IMG/VR virus record: IMGVR_UViG_3300030380_005901
Span: 1-64,000 of that record
DNA length: 64,000 nt
From: a virus
Reading direction: 5' to 3' (one strand)
Of this stretch, positions 1 to 9,100 are shown in pieces. The notes beneath the pieces are model-generated. The model worked only from the letters and a program-made list of their open reading frames with translations, did no database searches and had not been told where the DNA came from. The position numbers were made by a program, and so were the translations under genes. The first letter of the stretch is position 1, and each line of letters starts with the position of its first letter.

Positions 1-21
1 CGTTTTATTTATAGAAAATTG

Positions 22-93
22 TAGCCCGTAGGGGAATCGAACCCCTGTTTCCAGGATGAAAACCTGGCGTCCTAACCCCTAGACGAACGGGCC
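22..93 (-). tRNA. tRNA-Glu (anticodon TTC)
   Basis: The minus strand folds as a cloverleaf: acceptor arm GGCCCGT/ACGGGCT with a G-U first pair, anticodon stem CCAGG/CCTGG around the loop TTTTCAT giving anticodon TTC, and T-loop GTTCGATTC. The discriminator base is A and CCA is not encoded (the next bases read CAA), so the 3' end would need CCA addition. A CCA-adding-enzyme-like head domain is encoded at 55158-55892. Glu is the abundant residue of the many acidic proteins here. Confidence 0.95.
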
Positions 94-178
94 ATTATTA
101 TTTATAAATATTAATATTAATAAATATTTGATTTATACATATAAATTTATTATATTTAATTTAAAACCAAAAAATATT

Positions 179-442
179 ATGAGTAGTAGATTATTAGATG
201 GTATTGTACACTATTATGAAAATGAAGATATTTTAACTGCGGATGGTTTCGATGAAGCGGTTATCGGCATTGATGATAAAACTATGAGAGTTATATATTC
301 TGTAACTAAATGTATAGAAATATTGATGACAGAAATGGAAATGAGTATGGAAGAAGCAGTAGAGTTTTTCGAATTCAACGTAAAAGGATCAGAGTTAGGA
401 GATAAGACACCTATATGGTGTGAAGATATGTTGATAGAATGA
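179..442 (+). CDS. Small conserved phage-type protein, 87 aa
   Basis: Acidic protein of unknown function. The core DGFDEAVIGID, followed by a KCIEILM helix, an EEAVEFFEFNV segment and a TPIW tail, matches from memory a small family seen in many phages and mobile elements; no biochemical role is known to me. I start at the ATG at 179, after the A-rich stretch CCAAAAAATATT, rather than at the further upstream ATG at 128, which would add a hydrophobic low-complexity extension. Its stop overlaps the protease start in an ATGA junction, so the two are translationally coupled. Confidence 0.75.
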   Translation: MSSRLLDGIVHYYENEDILTADGFDEAVIGIDDKTMRVIYSVTKCIEILMTEMEMSMEEAVEFFEFNVKGSELGDKTPIWCEDMLIE

Positions 443-1704
443 TGAATAAAGTATTAATAGTTTTATTTTTATTATTATGTAAGATTGTTCTGTCTCAACC
501 ACCTTGTGCAACAGATGAATATAATAAACCTTTTATAGAAGATAATCCCCAAAGATATGATAAAATAGAAAAGGATATTCAAAACTATTTAAGGAGTCCC
601 AAAAAGAAATCTGAAGACAGTTACATAATTCCAATAGTAGTTCACATAGTTTATAATGATTGGAGAGAAAATCTACATGACTCTATAATCTATCAACAAT
701 TAAAGGTTTTAAATGATAGATTTAATCTTAGAAATGCCGATACGATATTATTAACTGATACTCTACAGAATTGGAAAGGTAATTTTAAAATCAGTTTTGA
801 GTTGGCACACTTAGATCCTGAAGGGTATCCAACAACTGGAATTACAAGAACTCATACAAATGTTAATGAGTTTTCATATTACAGTAATAATGTTAAAAAA
901 TCAAGTCAAGGAAAAAAGGGTTGGCCTAATGATAGATATCTTAATATTTGGATATGTGATCTCTATGACGGATTGATGGGTTATGCACAATTTCCTGGTG
1001 GAGAAGATTGGTCGGATGGTGTTGTTGTAGATTGGCAAAGCGTTGGGGATAGAGTTTATTCTTGGACATATCCAATGTTTAATAAATGGGCAAAAGGACA
1101 CGTTCTTGTACATGAAATTGGACACTGGTTAAACCTTCATCATCCTTGGGGAGATTGGGGTCCTTGTGGTGATGACTACATTCCAGAAACCGGTTTACAA
1201 GATGGACCCGTTTACCCAAGTGCTGAATGTCCTGATACTCTATTTAGTGAATGTGATACACCAGAAAGAGTGTTTGTAAAACATTATATGGAATATGCTG
1301 GTGCAGACTGTTTGTGTACTTTTACAAAAAATCAAGTCGCTAGAGGAATCGCTTCTATCGAAACCAATAGAATGGACTTATTAAATAATTACGTCCCCAA
1401 ACCTATTTTAAATGGTTTTGAAAATACTGTAGTTAGACCAACATTTACCAAAGGTAGGGTTATATTACAATTTCCAGAATATGAAGGTATTTTAGAAATT
1501 AGAATTTATGATATATTAGGTAGAGTAGTATATACCGAAACAACAACCTATCCATTCATTGATATGAGATTAAACGTACCAAACGGAACTTATATAGTAG
1601 ACGTACTTAAAGAGGGTGACAGAGTACACCAAAGAAAGATTATAATTAATTCAGAGTCTCCTTATGGAGCTTCTTTAAATATTTTTAACAATGATAAAGG
1701 ATAA
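439..1704 (+). CDS. Secreted M43 (pappalysin-type) zinc metalloprotease with T9SS-like sorting domain
   Basis: Predicted extracellular protease of 421 aa. Residues 1-19 form a signal peptide (charged start, hydrophobic core, cut near LSQ). The catalytic domain has HEIGHWLNLHH at 225-235, giving zinc ligands H225, H229, H235 and catalytic E226, a Met-turn-like HYMEY at 282-286, and the DRYLNIWICDL and DGVVVDW blocks typical of family M43. Residues about 332-404 look like a type IX secretion type A sorting domain (ends in IYDILGRVV...NGTYIVDV...RKIII), which Bacteroidetes cells use for outer-membrane export. A phage protein built for host T9SS would act outside the infected cell or on its surface, for example on competitors, host surface proteins or debris (inference). 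A second ATG at 442 is equally possible. Confidence 0.9.
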   Translation: MMNKVLIVLFLLLCKIVLSQPPCATDEYNKPFIEDNPQRYDKIEKDIQNYLRSPKKKSEDSYIIPIVVHIVYNDWRENLHDSIIYQQLKVLNDRFNLRNADTILLTDTLQNWKGNFKISFELAHLDPEGYPTTGITRTHTNVNEFSYYSNNVKKSSQGKKGWPNDRYLNIWICDLYDGLMGYAQFPGGEDWSDGVVVDWQSVGDRVYSWTYPMFNKWAKGHVLVHEIGHWLNLHHPWGDWGPCGDDYIPETGLQDGPVYPSAECPDTLFSECDTPERVFVKHYMEYAGADCLCTFTKNQVARGIASIETNRMDLLNNYVPKPILNGFENTVVRPTFTKGRVILQFPEYEGILEIRIYDILGRVVYTETTTYPFIDMRLNVPNGTYIVDVLKEGDRVHQRKIIINSESPYGASLNIFNNDKG

Positions 1705-1711
1705 AGAAAAA

Positions 1712-1885
1712 ATGAGTGTAAGATTCCCTAACGAATCATTTTATGATGAAGTTTATAATTTCAATATAAAAGACTTCAATATGGAGAAGAAGTTTTCAGA
1801 TGAGGTATTCGGTTACTGGTGTGGTAGTTATGTAGTCATTAAGAGAGAAGATTATGATAGACTCACACAAAAAACCAAACCGTAG
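1712..1885 (+). CDS. Hypothetical protein, 57 aa
   Basis: Unrecognised small protein following the protease. The chosen ATG at 1712 sits behind AAAGAAAAA, the A-rich leader typical of these genes; an in-frame ATG at 1691 would overlap the protease by 14 bases. The sequence is rich in aromatic and acidic residues (SFYDEVYNF, FGYWCGSYVV) with no membrane segment. It ends directly at the GC-rich repeat at 1886. Confidence 0.55.
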   Translation: MSVRFPNESFYDEVYNFNIKDFNMEKKFSDEVFGYWCGSYVVIKREDYDRLTQKTKP

Positions 1886-1929
1886 AGGGGAGGGGCTGGG
1901 GTGAGGTGTCGATAGTTCCGCGGGTCAAG
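1886..1929. repeat. GC-rich intergenic repeat, copy 1
   Basis: About 38 bases shared with 11061-11102. Common blocks are GGGGCTGGGG, GAG and AGTTCCGCGGGTCAAG, with only about five mismatches in between. It lies between convergent genes and is strikingly GC-rich for this genome. The GGGAGGGGCTGGGGTGAGG half resembles REP-like intergenic elements common in bacterial genomes. In both places a tiny membrane-peptide ORF on the minus strand ends shortly before it. Confidence 0.7.
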
Positions 1930-1956
1930 TCTGTTTATTACAAAACTTTTACAATT

Positions 1957-2055
1957 CTATTTATACTTCCTTATATTACGTATGAGTGCAACGATATATC
2001 CACCCATTACTAATATAGGTAAAAGACCAAGCCATATTATTTGTTGTATGTTCAT
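1957..2055 (-). CDS. Single-pass membrane peptide, 32 aa
   Basis: A short ORF starts MNIQQIIWLGLLP, has one hydrophobic segment of about 20 residues and ends in a basic tail (RNIRKYK), so N-out/C-in topology is likely. TATTTA-containing AT-rich sequence precedes the start. Function is unknown; many such one-helix peptides are scattered through the window. Its length is close to the limit of what can be trusted without homologues. Confidence 0.45.
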   Translation of the reverse strand: MNIQQIIWLGLLPILVMGGYIVALIRNIRKYK

Positions 2056-2130
2056 AATTTATATTTAAGAAAATAAATATACCCTTAGTGTAAAAAGTTC
2101 GATAAGTAATATTAAGAAATTGTAAAGTGT

Positions 2131-3456
2131 TTAATATCCTCTTGTGAATGAGTTCCAGTATTCTTCAGTCTTCTCCCATATCTCCCCTTGTAATGAACCC
2201 CAAACTCTATTAAATTCATTACCAGTGATAGCGTAAGTATCTTCGATATGTTTCATTAAATCAATATGCCAGTTAGTATTTGGCGAACTAATATCGTTAG
2301 TAAACGCATCGTCTGCAGCAACCGCAGATAAAAAATCATCGTCCCTAATACTAGCGGAATAGTTTATCATAGGGAAATAAACAAGTCCCCTATCAAAGTC
2401 CCACACTATTTCATTAAGGACTATATCGGTGACTTTTTCTACAAACCCCAAATCTACACTTTCATCTAATCTAGGTCTGGTTTTATAAGATAAATCGAAA
2501 AACCTTTTAAAGTATTTTTCAAAGATATCATTAAAATACGAATACATTACCTCCTCTATTTCATCAATTTCTGTAATACCAAACATTTCTAAATATCTGG
2601 TGAAAATCTTACCCATAGTAAACTCATCATCAAAATTCTCAACCATCTTTTTACAATAGTGTGCACTCAATACAAATACACTTCCTGTTTGTCTATCGGC
2701 AATAAATGGTGTTATAACACTAGCACCAGTTAAATTGAAGGGTTTAGTCTCTGACACCATTGTATCTACAACTTTTTGTAGGAATTCTGTTTGTTTATCT
2801 AAAAACTTAGATTCTCTTAGGTAATCAACATGTACTCTTAGATATGGTGATACATGTTCTTTTTTGGATAATACCATATTAATAATATGTTCATCGTACT
2901 TATCCCAAAATAGTTCTTCTATTTCATTATATGTTAATCCCCAATAATCTTTTAGATAATTTTCTAAACATTCTGGTATATAGTTAAAATAAGGTGCTTC
3001 ACTTCCCCAACGAATACCAACCTGTAAACTTTTACATTTACCATCATATAAGTCTATTTCCTTATAGGCTGCATCTCTGAATTTAGTATTCTTAACTAAA
3101 TCATTATATACGTAGTCTAAATAGTCTTTTTGTTTATCTTCTATAGATTCATTGGTAAGAAATCTATGCCAAGGTTTTTTCTTATGATTTTCGGCACATT
3201 TACCTTTTATGTTTTTTTTATATTGTCTCCACGCATAATCACACTCTTCATTAGTTAATCCATATATATTTTTACAATGTCTAATAAAGGGTGGATATTT
3301 AACAATGTGGGGTAAAAGTATATGATCTATACTCAATGCTAGTGTATTATCGACAGAAAAAGGTATATACATTTCTCTCTTATTATAATCTATTTCAGTT
3401 TCATTGATTAATCTACTTACTACCTTATCTAAAAATTCTTTTTGTACTTTATCCAT
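2131..3456 (-). CDS. Modular DKVV-repeat protein with internal prohead-protease-like sites
   Basis: This 441-aa protein contains about four copies of a module defined here: helix [F/Y]LxKVVxxLxxET, a strand ending in PF, and a helical end of the type YGLTxxExxyvWxxY. Module starts are near residues 1 (KEFLDKVVSRLINET), 104 (SIEDKQKDYLDYV), 216 (SKFLDKQTEFLQKVV) and 333 (SVDLGFVEKV). The residues before the last two starts are LRE (213-215) and LDE (330-332), each followed by S, which fits the T4-type [L/I]-x-E rule; TNE103 is a weaker match. The start codon overlaps the end of the upstream gene by 8 bases. Likely a packaged internal polyprotein (inference); the module's activity is unknown. 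Confidence 0.7.
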   Translation of the reverse strand: MDKVQKEFLDKVVSRLINETEIDYNKREMYIPFSVDNTLALSIDHILLPHIVKYPPFIRHCKNIYGLTNEECDYAWRQYKKNIKGKCAENHKKKPWHRFLTNESIEDKQKDYLDYVYNDLVKNTKFRDAAYKEIDLYDGKCKSLQVGIRWGSEAPYFNYIPECLENYLKDYWGLTYNEIEELFWDKYDEHIINMVLSKKEHVSPYLRVHVDYLRESKFLDKQTEFLQKVVDTMVSETKPFNLTGASVITPFIADRQTGSVFVLSAHYCKKMVENFDDEFTMGKIFTRYLEMFGITEIDEIEEVMYSYFNDIFEKYFKRFFDLSYKTRPRLDESVDLGFVEKVTDIVLNEIVWDFDRGLVYFPMINYSASIRDDDFLSAVAADDAFTNDISSPNTNWHIDLMKHIEDTYAITGNEFNRVWGSLQGEIWEKTEEYWNSFTRGY

Positions 3457-3802
3457 TATCGTTAGGTGTTATCTTAATGGACTTACCATCTATTTCTACT
3501 TTAAAGTCATTTGGAGAAAGGTTTTCGAAATAATCTTTTAAATATTTGATCTTACCGTCTTTTCCCTTCATTGTGGTGGGAACATCCACTTGTCTTACAT
3601 AAGGTGGTTTAGGTGGTTTCTTTTCCACCCATTTAACAGTATTTTTGTCCGTAGAGTATGCATCGAAATCATCTTTCGTTGTAAACTCCCAATACTTATC
3701 ACCTTTACGTTTTCTATAATAGGTGTCACCACCTATATCTCTTACTTGATATTCGTACTGAGAAACTTCTTCTAATAATATTTTTCTTATTATGTCTCTC
3801 AT
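3449..3802 (-). CDS. Leader-bearing putative internal virion protein, 117 aa
   Basis: The start MRDIIRKILLE|E is a short basic amphipathic leader ending in LLE, the expected prohead-protease site. The same RKIL[K/L]E leader heads proteins at 15129, 15658, 16184, 17098, 23749, 26746 and 28038, whose bodies are unrelated. The body is beta-rich with DTYYRKRKGDKYWEFTTKDD, a KKPPKPP linker and a C-terminal segment KVEIDGKSIKITP. No known domain is recognised. It lies in one transcription unit with 2131-3456 and 3813-4697. Confidence 0.7.
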   Translation of the reverse strand: MRDIIRKILLEEVSQYEYQVRDIGGDTYYRKRKGDKYWEFTTKDDFDAYSTDKNTVKWVEKKPPKPPYVRQVDVPTTMKGKDGKIKYLKDYFENLSPNDFKVEIDGKSIKITPNDNG

Positions 3803-3812
3803 TTAAATAAAT

Positions 3813-4697
3813 TTATTGTAACATAATAGATACGATAGCACCACCCGGAGCAAAATTAATTTTTGCAACTTTCCCTTTTCCACTATTACTAGCGGCGTTA
3901 TTAATTGCATTTACAATGTCCTCTCTTTCTTCAGTATCACTACCCATAGCAGTAAACCCATCAGTAATAGTTTTATTTATAAATCCTTCTAATCCACCGT
4001 TGTTTCTTAATTCATAATCTAAGTCTACAATATCTGAATATGTTTCTAATTCTTTTATTGCGTTTACAATTGATTCTTCATCTTCATGAGCCAAATAATC
4101 TGCACCCCTCATTTTATCACCTACACTACCAATATCTTTTTTATCTAATCCCATAGTAGTAAGTGGACGAACTACAACAAATCCATATCTATCCATATCT
4201 CTAGGTACTGATCTATTTCTATCGTAAATTGGATTTAAATCACTAGGTTTGTAAGATGAATTAGTCTTAGTAGTAATTAAGTCTTCTATTATATCTTTAC
4301 CAACGTAATTACCTGTTGTGTCACCTACAATGTCAAATGCAGTAAATATTATATCTTTCATTTCTTCCATTCTAGCTCTACCTAATTCTGCGTTTCTATC
4401 TCTACTACCTGTAGAAGATGTGCCACTACCAATAGTAATAAATTTAGGTATGTTACCTTGTGACATAAATTTTTCTATTGTTGGTAGTGAATTCATAATG
4501 TCTCTAGATAATTGTTGTGCAGCCATCGTTTTATCACTGTCAGAAATAGTATCTTCACCTTCCTCAAAAAACATTTGGTATCCTACTGGGCGCGCACTTT
4601 GGTTTATAACTGGTTCTATACCTAATTTATCTTCACCTAATAATCTTTTATTAGATTCTATTATTAATTCTCTTTTTAATTTTGCTAATCTTCCCAT
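3813..4697 (-). CDS. Leader-bearing protein with OmpA-like segment, 294 aa
   Basis: The leader MGRLAKLKRELIIE|SNKRLLG matches those of 4699-5400 and 9394-9861 (MGR[L/I]xKLKRQ..[L/I]xE), with IIE as cleavage motif at residue 14. Residues about 85-120 (FITIGSGTSSTGSRDRNAEL followed by GRARMEE) resemble the peptidoglycan-binding core of OmpA-like domains, which have T/D-rich turns followed by NxxLxxxRA. The rest is unassigned. If the resemblance is real, this would be a packaged protein that contacts the cell wall during injection (inference); OmpA homology is uncertain without a profile search. Confidence 0.65.
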   Translation of the reverse strand: MGRLAKLKRELIIESNKRLLGEDKLGIEPVINQSARPVGYQMFFEEGEDTISDSDKTMAAQQLSRDIMNSLPTIEKFMSQGNIPKFITIGSGTSSTGSRDRNAELGRARMEEMKDIIFTAFDIVGDTTGNYVGKDIIEDLITTKTNSSYKPSDLNPIYDRNRSVPRDMDRYGFVVVRPLTTMGLDKKDIGSVGDKMRGADYLAHEDEESIVNAIKELETYSDIVDLDYELRNNGGLEGFINKTITDGFTAMGSDTEEREDIVNAINNAASNSGKGKVAKINFAPGGAIVSIMLQ

Positions 4698-4698
4698 T

Positions 4699-5400
4699 TT
4701 AGTATTTTTTATATTTAAATTTTATTTTAGCTAAACAATCCATAAAATCGCGCATATCACCCATTTTCCGATCAGTTGGTCTTCTCATATCATTTCCAAA
4801 TTTTATATCATTCCCAATTCCCACAGGTCGTGGTTCAGGTGGTGGACCTATTAATCCACTAATACAAATTTCCATTCCTTTACAATCATTTTGATATGAA
4901 TTTGGCATAGGCTCATCAAAACCTATTTGAGTACACGCACATTGAGTTACACAGAAGTCTTCTTTTCTAAGACTCGGTGTAAATTCCAATTCCTCACACA
5001 TCAATTCATATGTTTTTGGTCCAACTATACCATCCACTTTTAAAACTACACCGTATTTTCTTTGGAATTCCTCTACTGCTTTTTTGGTTTCTTTTCTAAA
5101 TAAACCATCACATTCTCTATAGTCTTTCATACAACCCTCTAAGATACCACCCCCTTCTTTGGGTACATTAAAACCATTATTATCTAAAAGATGTTGTATT
5201 TTTTTAACCATATCTCCATTAGATCCATTTCGTGCATGTTTAATATTACACTGTATCAAACAGAAGTCATTGTCACCTCTATCTATTTTACCCACACTAC
5301 TTTCTTGTAATAAGGATTTCTCTTCAACAATTAAATTAGATAATAATTTTTTATTTGCTTCTTCGATTAATTGTCTTTTTAATTTTTCTATTCTTCCCAT
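4699..5400 (-). CDS. Leader-bearing protein with peptidoglycan-binding domain, 233 aa
   Basis: The leader MGRIEKLKRQLIE|EANKKLL is followed by further sites IVE and LLQE|S before residue 35. Residues about 58-130 form a PG_binding_1-like domain: GDMVKKIQHLL, DGLFRKETKKAVEEFQ and DGIVGPKTYELM are the characteristic repeat helix-turn segments. Six or more cysteines (FCLIQC, CMKDYREC, FCVTQCAC) suggest metal binding or disulfides after delivery. Together with its neighbour 3813-4697 it hints that this operon delivers cell-wall-interacting proteins. A TATTTATA octamer lies 12 bases upstream of the ATG. Confidence 0.75.
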   Translation of the reverse strand: MGRIEKLKRQLIEEANKKLLSNLIVEEKSLLQESSVGKIDRGDNDFCLIQCNIKHARNGSNGDMVKKIQHLLDNNGFNVPKEGGGILEGCMKDYRECDGLFRKETKKAVEEFQRKYGVVLKVDGIVGPKTYELMCEELEFTPSLRKEDFCVTQCACTQIGFDEPMPNSYQNDCKGMEICISGLIGPPPEPRPVGIGNDIKFGNDMRRPTDRKMGDMRDFMDCLAKIKFKYKKY

Positions 5401-5412
5401 TTTATTTTTTTA

Positions 5413-5420
5413 TATAAATA
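5413..5420 (-). promoter_or_regulatory. Candidate late-promoter octamer TATTTATA
   Basis: Reads TATTTATA on the coding strand, 12 bases upstream of the ATG at 5400. One of a set of similarly placed, equally oriented octamers in this window. Confidence 0.45.
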
Positions 5421-5434
5421 TGTCAATATTATTA

Positions 5435-6187
5435 TTAATTAGTTTTTATCGTATCAAATAATTTATTTAAAAATACCCTATAAGTATTAAAATTAGTGTA
5501 AGGTTCACCTTCTGCACCTGATAAATGATTATCTTTACCTATAAATTCATTTTTTATTTTTTTATTATGTGTTGTTTCAGTTGTTAAATCAAAGTAAGGG
5601 ATTTTTTTTAATTCAGATTGTATTTTTAATTCATTATTAAATAAAAAATGATTGTCGAATTGATTTTCATAGTCAATAACTGGCATTGTACGGACACCAC
5701 CGTTAAACATATACTTTTGTAAATCATATAAGTTTGGCATATTTAACCCATTGATAATAAATTTTATATTAGGAAAAAGTATTTTTAAATTATCAATGTA
5801 AACCATATAATTATTCACTAAATTTTTATAAAATTCTTTTTTATTAATACTTTCTTTTTTATTATAAACTTTAAAATAATAATTATACTCCACATCAACC
5901 TGTCCAAACTTCATTATAGAAAAAGTATTAACATCACTATTAGAAGGTTGAGTTTGTTTTAATATTTTCTCTATTGTTTTTGAATAATCTAGAGTACTAT
6001 CTGTATTTGTCAACCCTTTCATTGAAGCTGAAGATTTATAATTATTATATAATTTAATGTTATCAATAGATAAAGATTTATCTCTGAAAAAACATTTAGA
6101 GTGAGAATCCCCAAATATATGAATTTCATATTTTCTTTTAGTATCTATATTACTATCAATCTTAATCATCAAATTAAATTTTCTCAA
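5435..6187 (-). CDS. SGNH-hydrolase-like protein, 250 aa
   Basis: Residues 22-30 read IHIFGDSHS, a GDS(H) nucleophile block near the N-terminus of the kind found in SGNH/GDSL hydrolases, and near the C-terminus KDNHLSG supplies a DxxH-like catalytic pair. Length fits a single SGNH domain. Such enzymes are esterases, often acting on acetylated sugars; the substrate here is unknown. The first ATG overlaps the end of the 1039-aa gene by 14 bases; an in-frame ATG at 6169 is an alternative. Co-transcribed with 6174-9293. Confidence 0.6.
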   Translation of the reverse strand: MRKFNLMIKIDSNIDTKRKYEIHIFGDSHSKCFFRDKSLSIDNIKLYNNYKSSASMKGLTNTDSTLDYSKTIEKILKQTQPSNSDVNTFSIMKFGQVDVEYNYYFKVYNKKESINKKEFYKNLVNNYMVYIDNLKILFPNIKFIINGLNMPNLYDLQKYMFNGGVRTMPVIDYENQFDNHFLFNNELKIQSELKKIPYFDLTTETTHNKKIKNEFIGKDNHLSGAEGEPYTNFNTYRVFLNKLFDTIKTN

Positions 6188-9100
6188 TATCTAAATATTT
6201 TGCTCCTCTACCTTTATCCTTTAAAGTTATTTCTTTTTCATGTGGATAAAGAATATTGTTATTTAATGTCTCCATTACATCTACTTCACTTTTAGGTACT
6301 TTAACAGTTATTAAATATGCATCTTCTCCTTGTCCGTGTCCGTATATACTACCTCTATTGTAATGGTTATTAATTAAGTCTGTTCTGTCTTGCGAATAAT
6401 GACTACCTAACTCATCGTAATTTATTTTATTTTCATCATCTAAATAAAGTACTCTATATAGAAATAATTCTTCTGGTAAATCTTTTACCCACGTAATTAA
6501 TTCTCCTAATTCTTCTGATGCAATTTCTGGTGGAGTACCCATATCCCCAAAAGATTGTAATAGTGATTTATGTTCATCACCAGTTAAATCTTGTGTAGAT
6601 TCAGTAATACTATCTCTCCAATCACTCCATTTCTCTTGATATTCTTTTTCCCTTATAAAATCATCATCTGGAATATCTAAATCTGGATTTATAAGTTTTA
6701 AATGTTTTCTTTTTAATTTATCTGTATACATTGCCCATAAAAAATCAATCTCTGTGGTTTGTGTAATATTATTACCTACAGGAAACATAATTTGATTGTC
6801 ACCTACCGCATACGCATTATCTACATATTTCTTAAATTTCCTTTTTTCATCTTCAAACAACACTGCTAATTGAAATTTACCAAAAGGTGTTGTTGCAAAA
6901 GTAATAGTATTCATCTTCCTATAATATGATGGGTCAACACGGACATCCCTATGGAGTACATTATGGTGTATGGTCCTAGGTATCCAAGTAGGTCCCTCTA
7001 TTTCGATTTTAGTTTGTTCGTCCATCCTATTGGCAACATTATTTAAAAATCTAATTTCTTTACTATCAATTCTTTTATAGAATGGTACGTTGATGTCAGT
7101 ACTTAATACGGTAATACCTTTATCCTTAAATATTTCCTTATTTTGTTCTTCACCATAGTTTAAATGTTTTTCTCTCCAAGTATCATACAGGTGTCGTTCT
7201 GTTATAATTGCATCATCTGGAATATCAGGTAAACCTGGATTCACAAGTTTTAATTGTTTTCTTCTTAATTTATCTTTATACATTTCCCATAAAAAAGCAC
7301 TTTCTCTGGCTTGTGCAATACTATTACCTGTAGGAAACATTATTTGGTTTTCACCTACTGCATACATATCATTTACATATTTCTCGAACCTACTGTGTCT
7401 ATACTCATTCATAAATCCAAAATATTCAAATTTTCCGAAAGGGGTTATTAAAAGATAATCTCCATCAGATGGATCACCAACGGATTCTATTCTACTTTCT
7501 TTATCTAATCTGTCGGTAATCTTTTTTAAAAATCTAATTTCTTTACTATCGATCCTTCTATAAAATGGTACATTTATATCAGTACTTAATATATCAATAC
7601 CTTTAGTCTTTAATAAATTTATGTTTTGTTCTCTAGATCTTTCATCCCATTCCTCATAATGTTGTTCTCTTATTACGTTTAATGTTTTAAAATGGTTTCT
7701 AGTCTTTTCATCTGAATGAATATAATCACTTAAATAAATATTTTTAGAGTTTAAACTGTCCCATATAAGTCTTGATACCATTTCTGTCTCTGCCTGTGTT
7801 AGTGCATATGTATCTTTAGCATGTTTTTCTAAACCAGTCCAAAAACCATAATGACCTGTGGAATGTTCATTCCACGGACTGTAACCCCTCACTTTAACAC
7901 CTGAAAGTCCATAGTCATCATCAATTTCTATTTCTTTCATAATAGAGTCTGCAACTTTATATAGATATTTAAGATCCATTCCTTTAGGTTTTTCTGTAGA
8001 TTCATTAAGTCCTTTTAGGTAATTATAATTGGTTTTAATTTGATGGAAATACTCATCCCACACATAATCAATTTCTTCATCGGTTAACCCATAAACATCT
8101 CTACAATGTTTTATTGTGTGGGTTAAAAATCTATTGTACAAATAATCTAAATGATCAAACATTTTTATTGCATCCCAATTTTCATCTGGATCACCTGGTA
8201 GACTTATCATCATACCCCCATATTGAGAAGGATATATAATAGTTTCATTAACAAGTTGTTCAATAACCCTATCTAAAAATCTTCCTTGTTTATCTTCGAT
8301 AGATTCATTTAAGGATTGTTGTTTACTAAGATAAATAACCATCGCCTGATCAGCGTCTTGTTTATTCATCCCATACTTATCCATAAAAATGGATTTAATT
8401 TCTTTTTCGTTGGTTAACTTTTTATTATTACTAAATAAATCATCCACATCTTTATTTACTCTACTACTTAGTGATTCGTTTAACCTACCACCAATATCAA
8501 ATACCTCATCACCTCTAAACCACTCTTCTGGTTTATTAGTAGGTACTTTGTCATCCTCATTCATTTCTAAATAACTTTTATAAATATTGTTATAAAGTTT
8601 AGTATAATAGTTAAAAATCACTTCTTCAAGTTCTTCAGAATTTAGACCATATATGTTAGTTAGGTGTTCTTCTTCGTAGTCTTCTAGATATTCTTTTTTT
8701 CTTCTTCTCCTTCTAAATGCACTGTTTTTTATCGTATCCATAGAAAAAAACTCAATAGGTTCTTCTGTTCGTGTGTTAATAAGTGCAAATTTTATTTCTA
8801 CACGTATCTTATTAAGTTTTTGATGTTGGTGGTTGAGATTGTAAATATTTTTATCTTCCCATAATTTATACTCTGATTCCTTAAGTAATCTATCTACAAC
8901 CTTATCTAAAAATTCTTTTTGACTATCTATAGATTCAGTTAACATATTTTTTTCTTCACCTTGTGTTTTAACAATTTGTTTAAGAATCAAATAATAAACA
9001 TGATGTAATTCATTTAACTCATTTTCTGGTACTTCATACTTCTTTATATAGTTAACACTTTTACTTGGTGATTCTACTTCATAATCTCCGTCATAATTAA

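Noticed and set aside
6101-6295. Plus-strand open frame
   Set aside because: Mirror of the overlapping minus-strand coding region; AT-rich, hydrophobic and without a promoter. Similar plus-strand shadows at 8389, 9566, 16475, 16790, 19911, 26357, 32781, 33382, 41556, 46150, 57032 and 63427 were dropped for the same reason.
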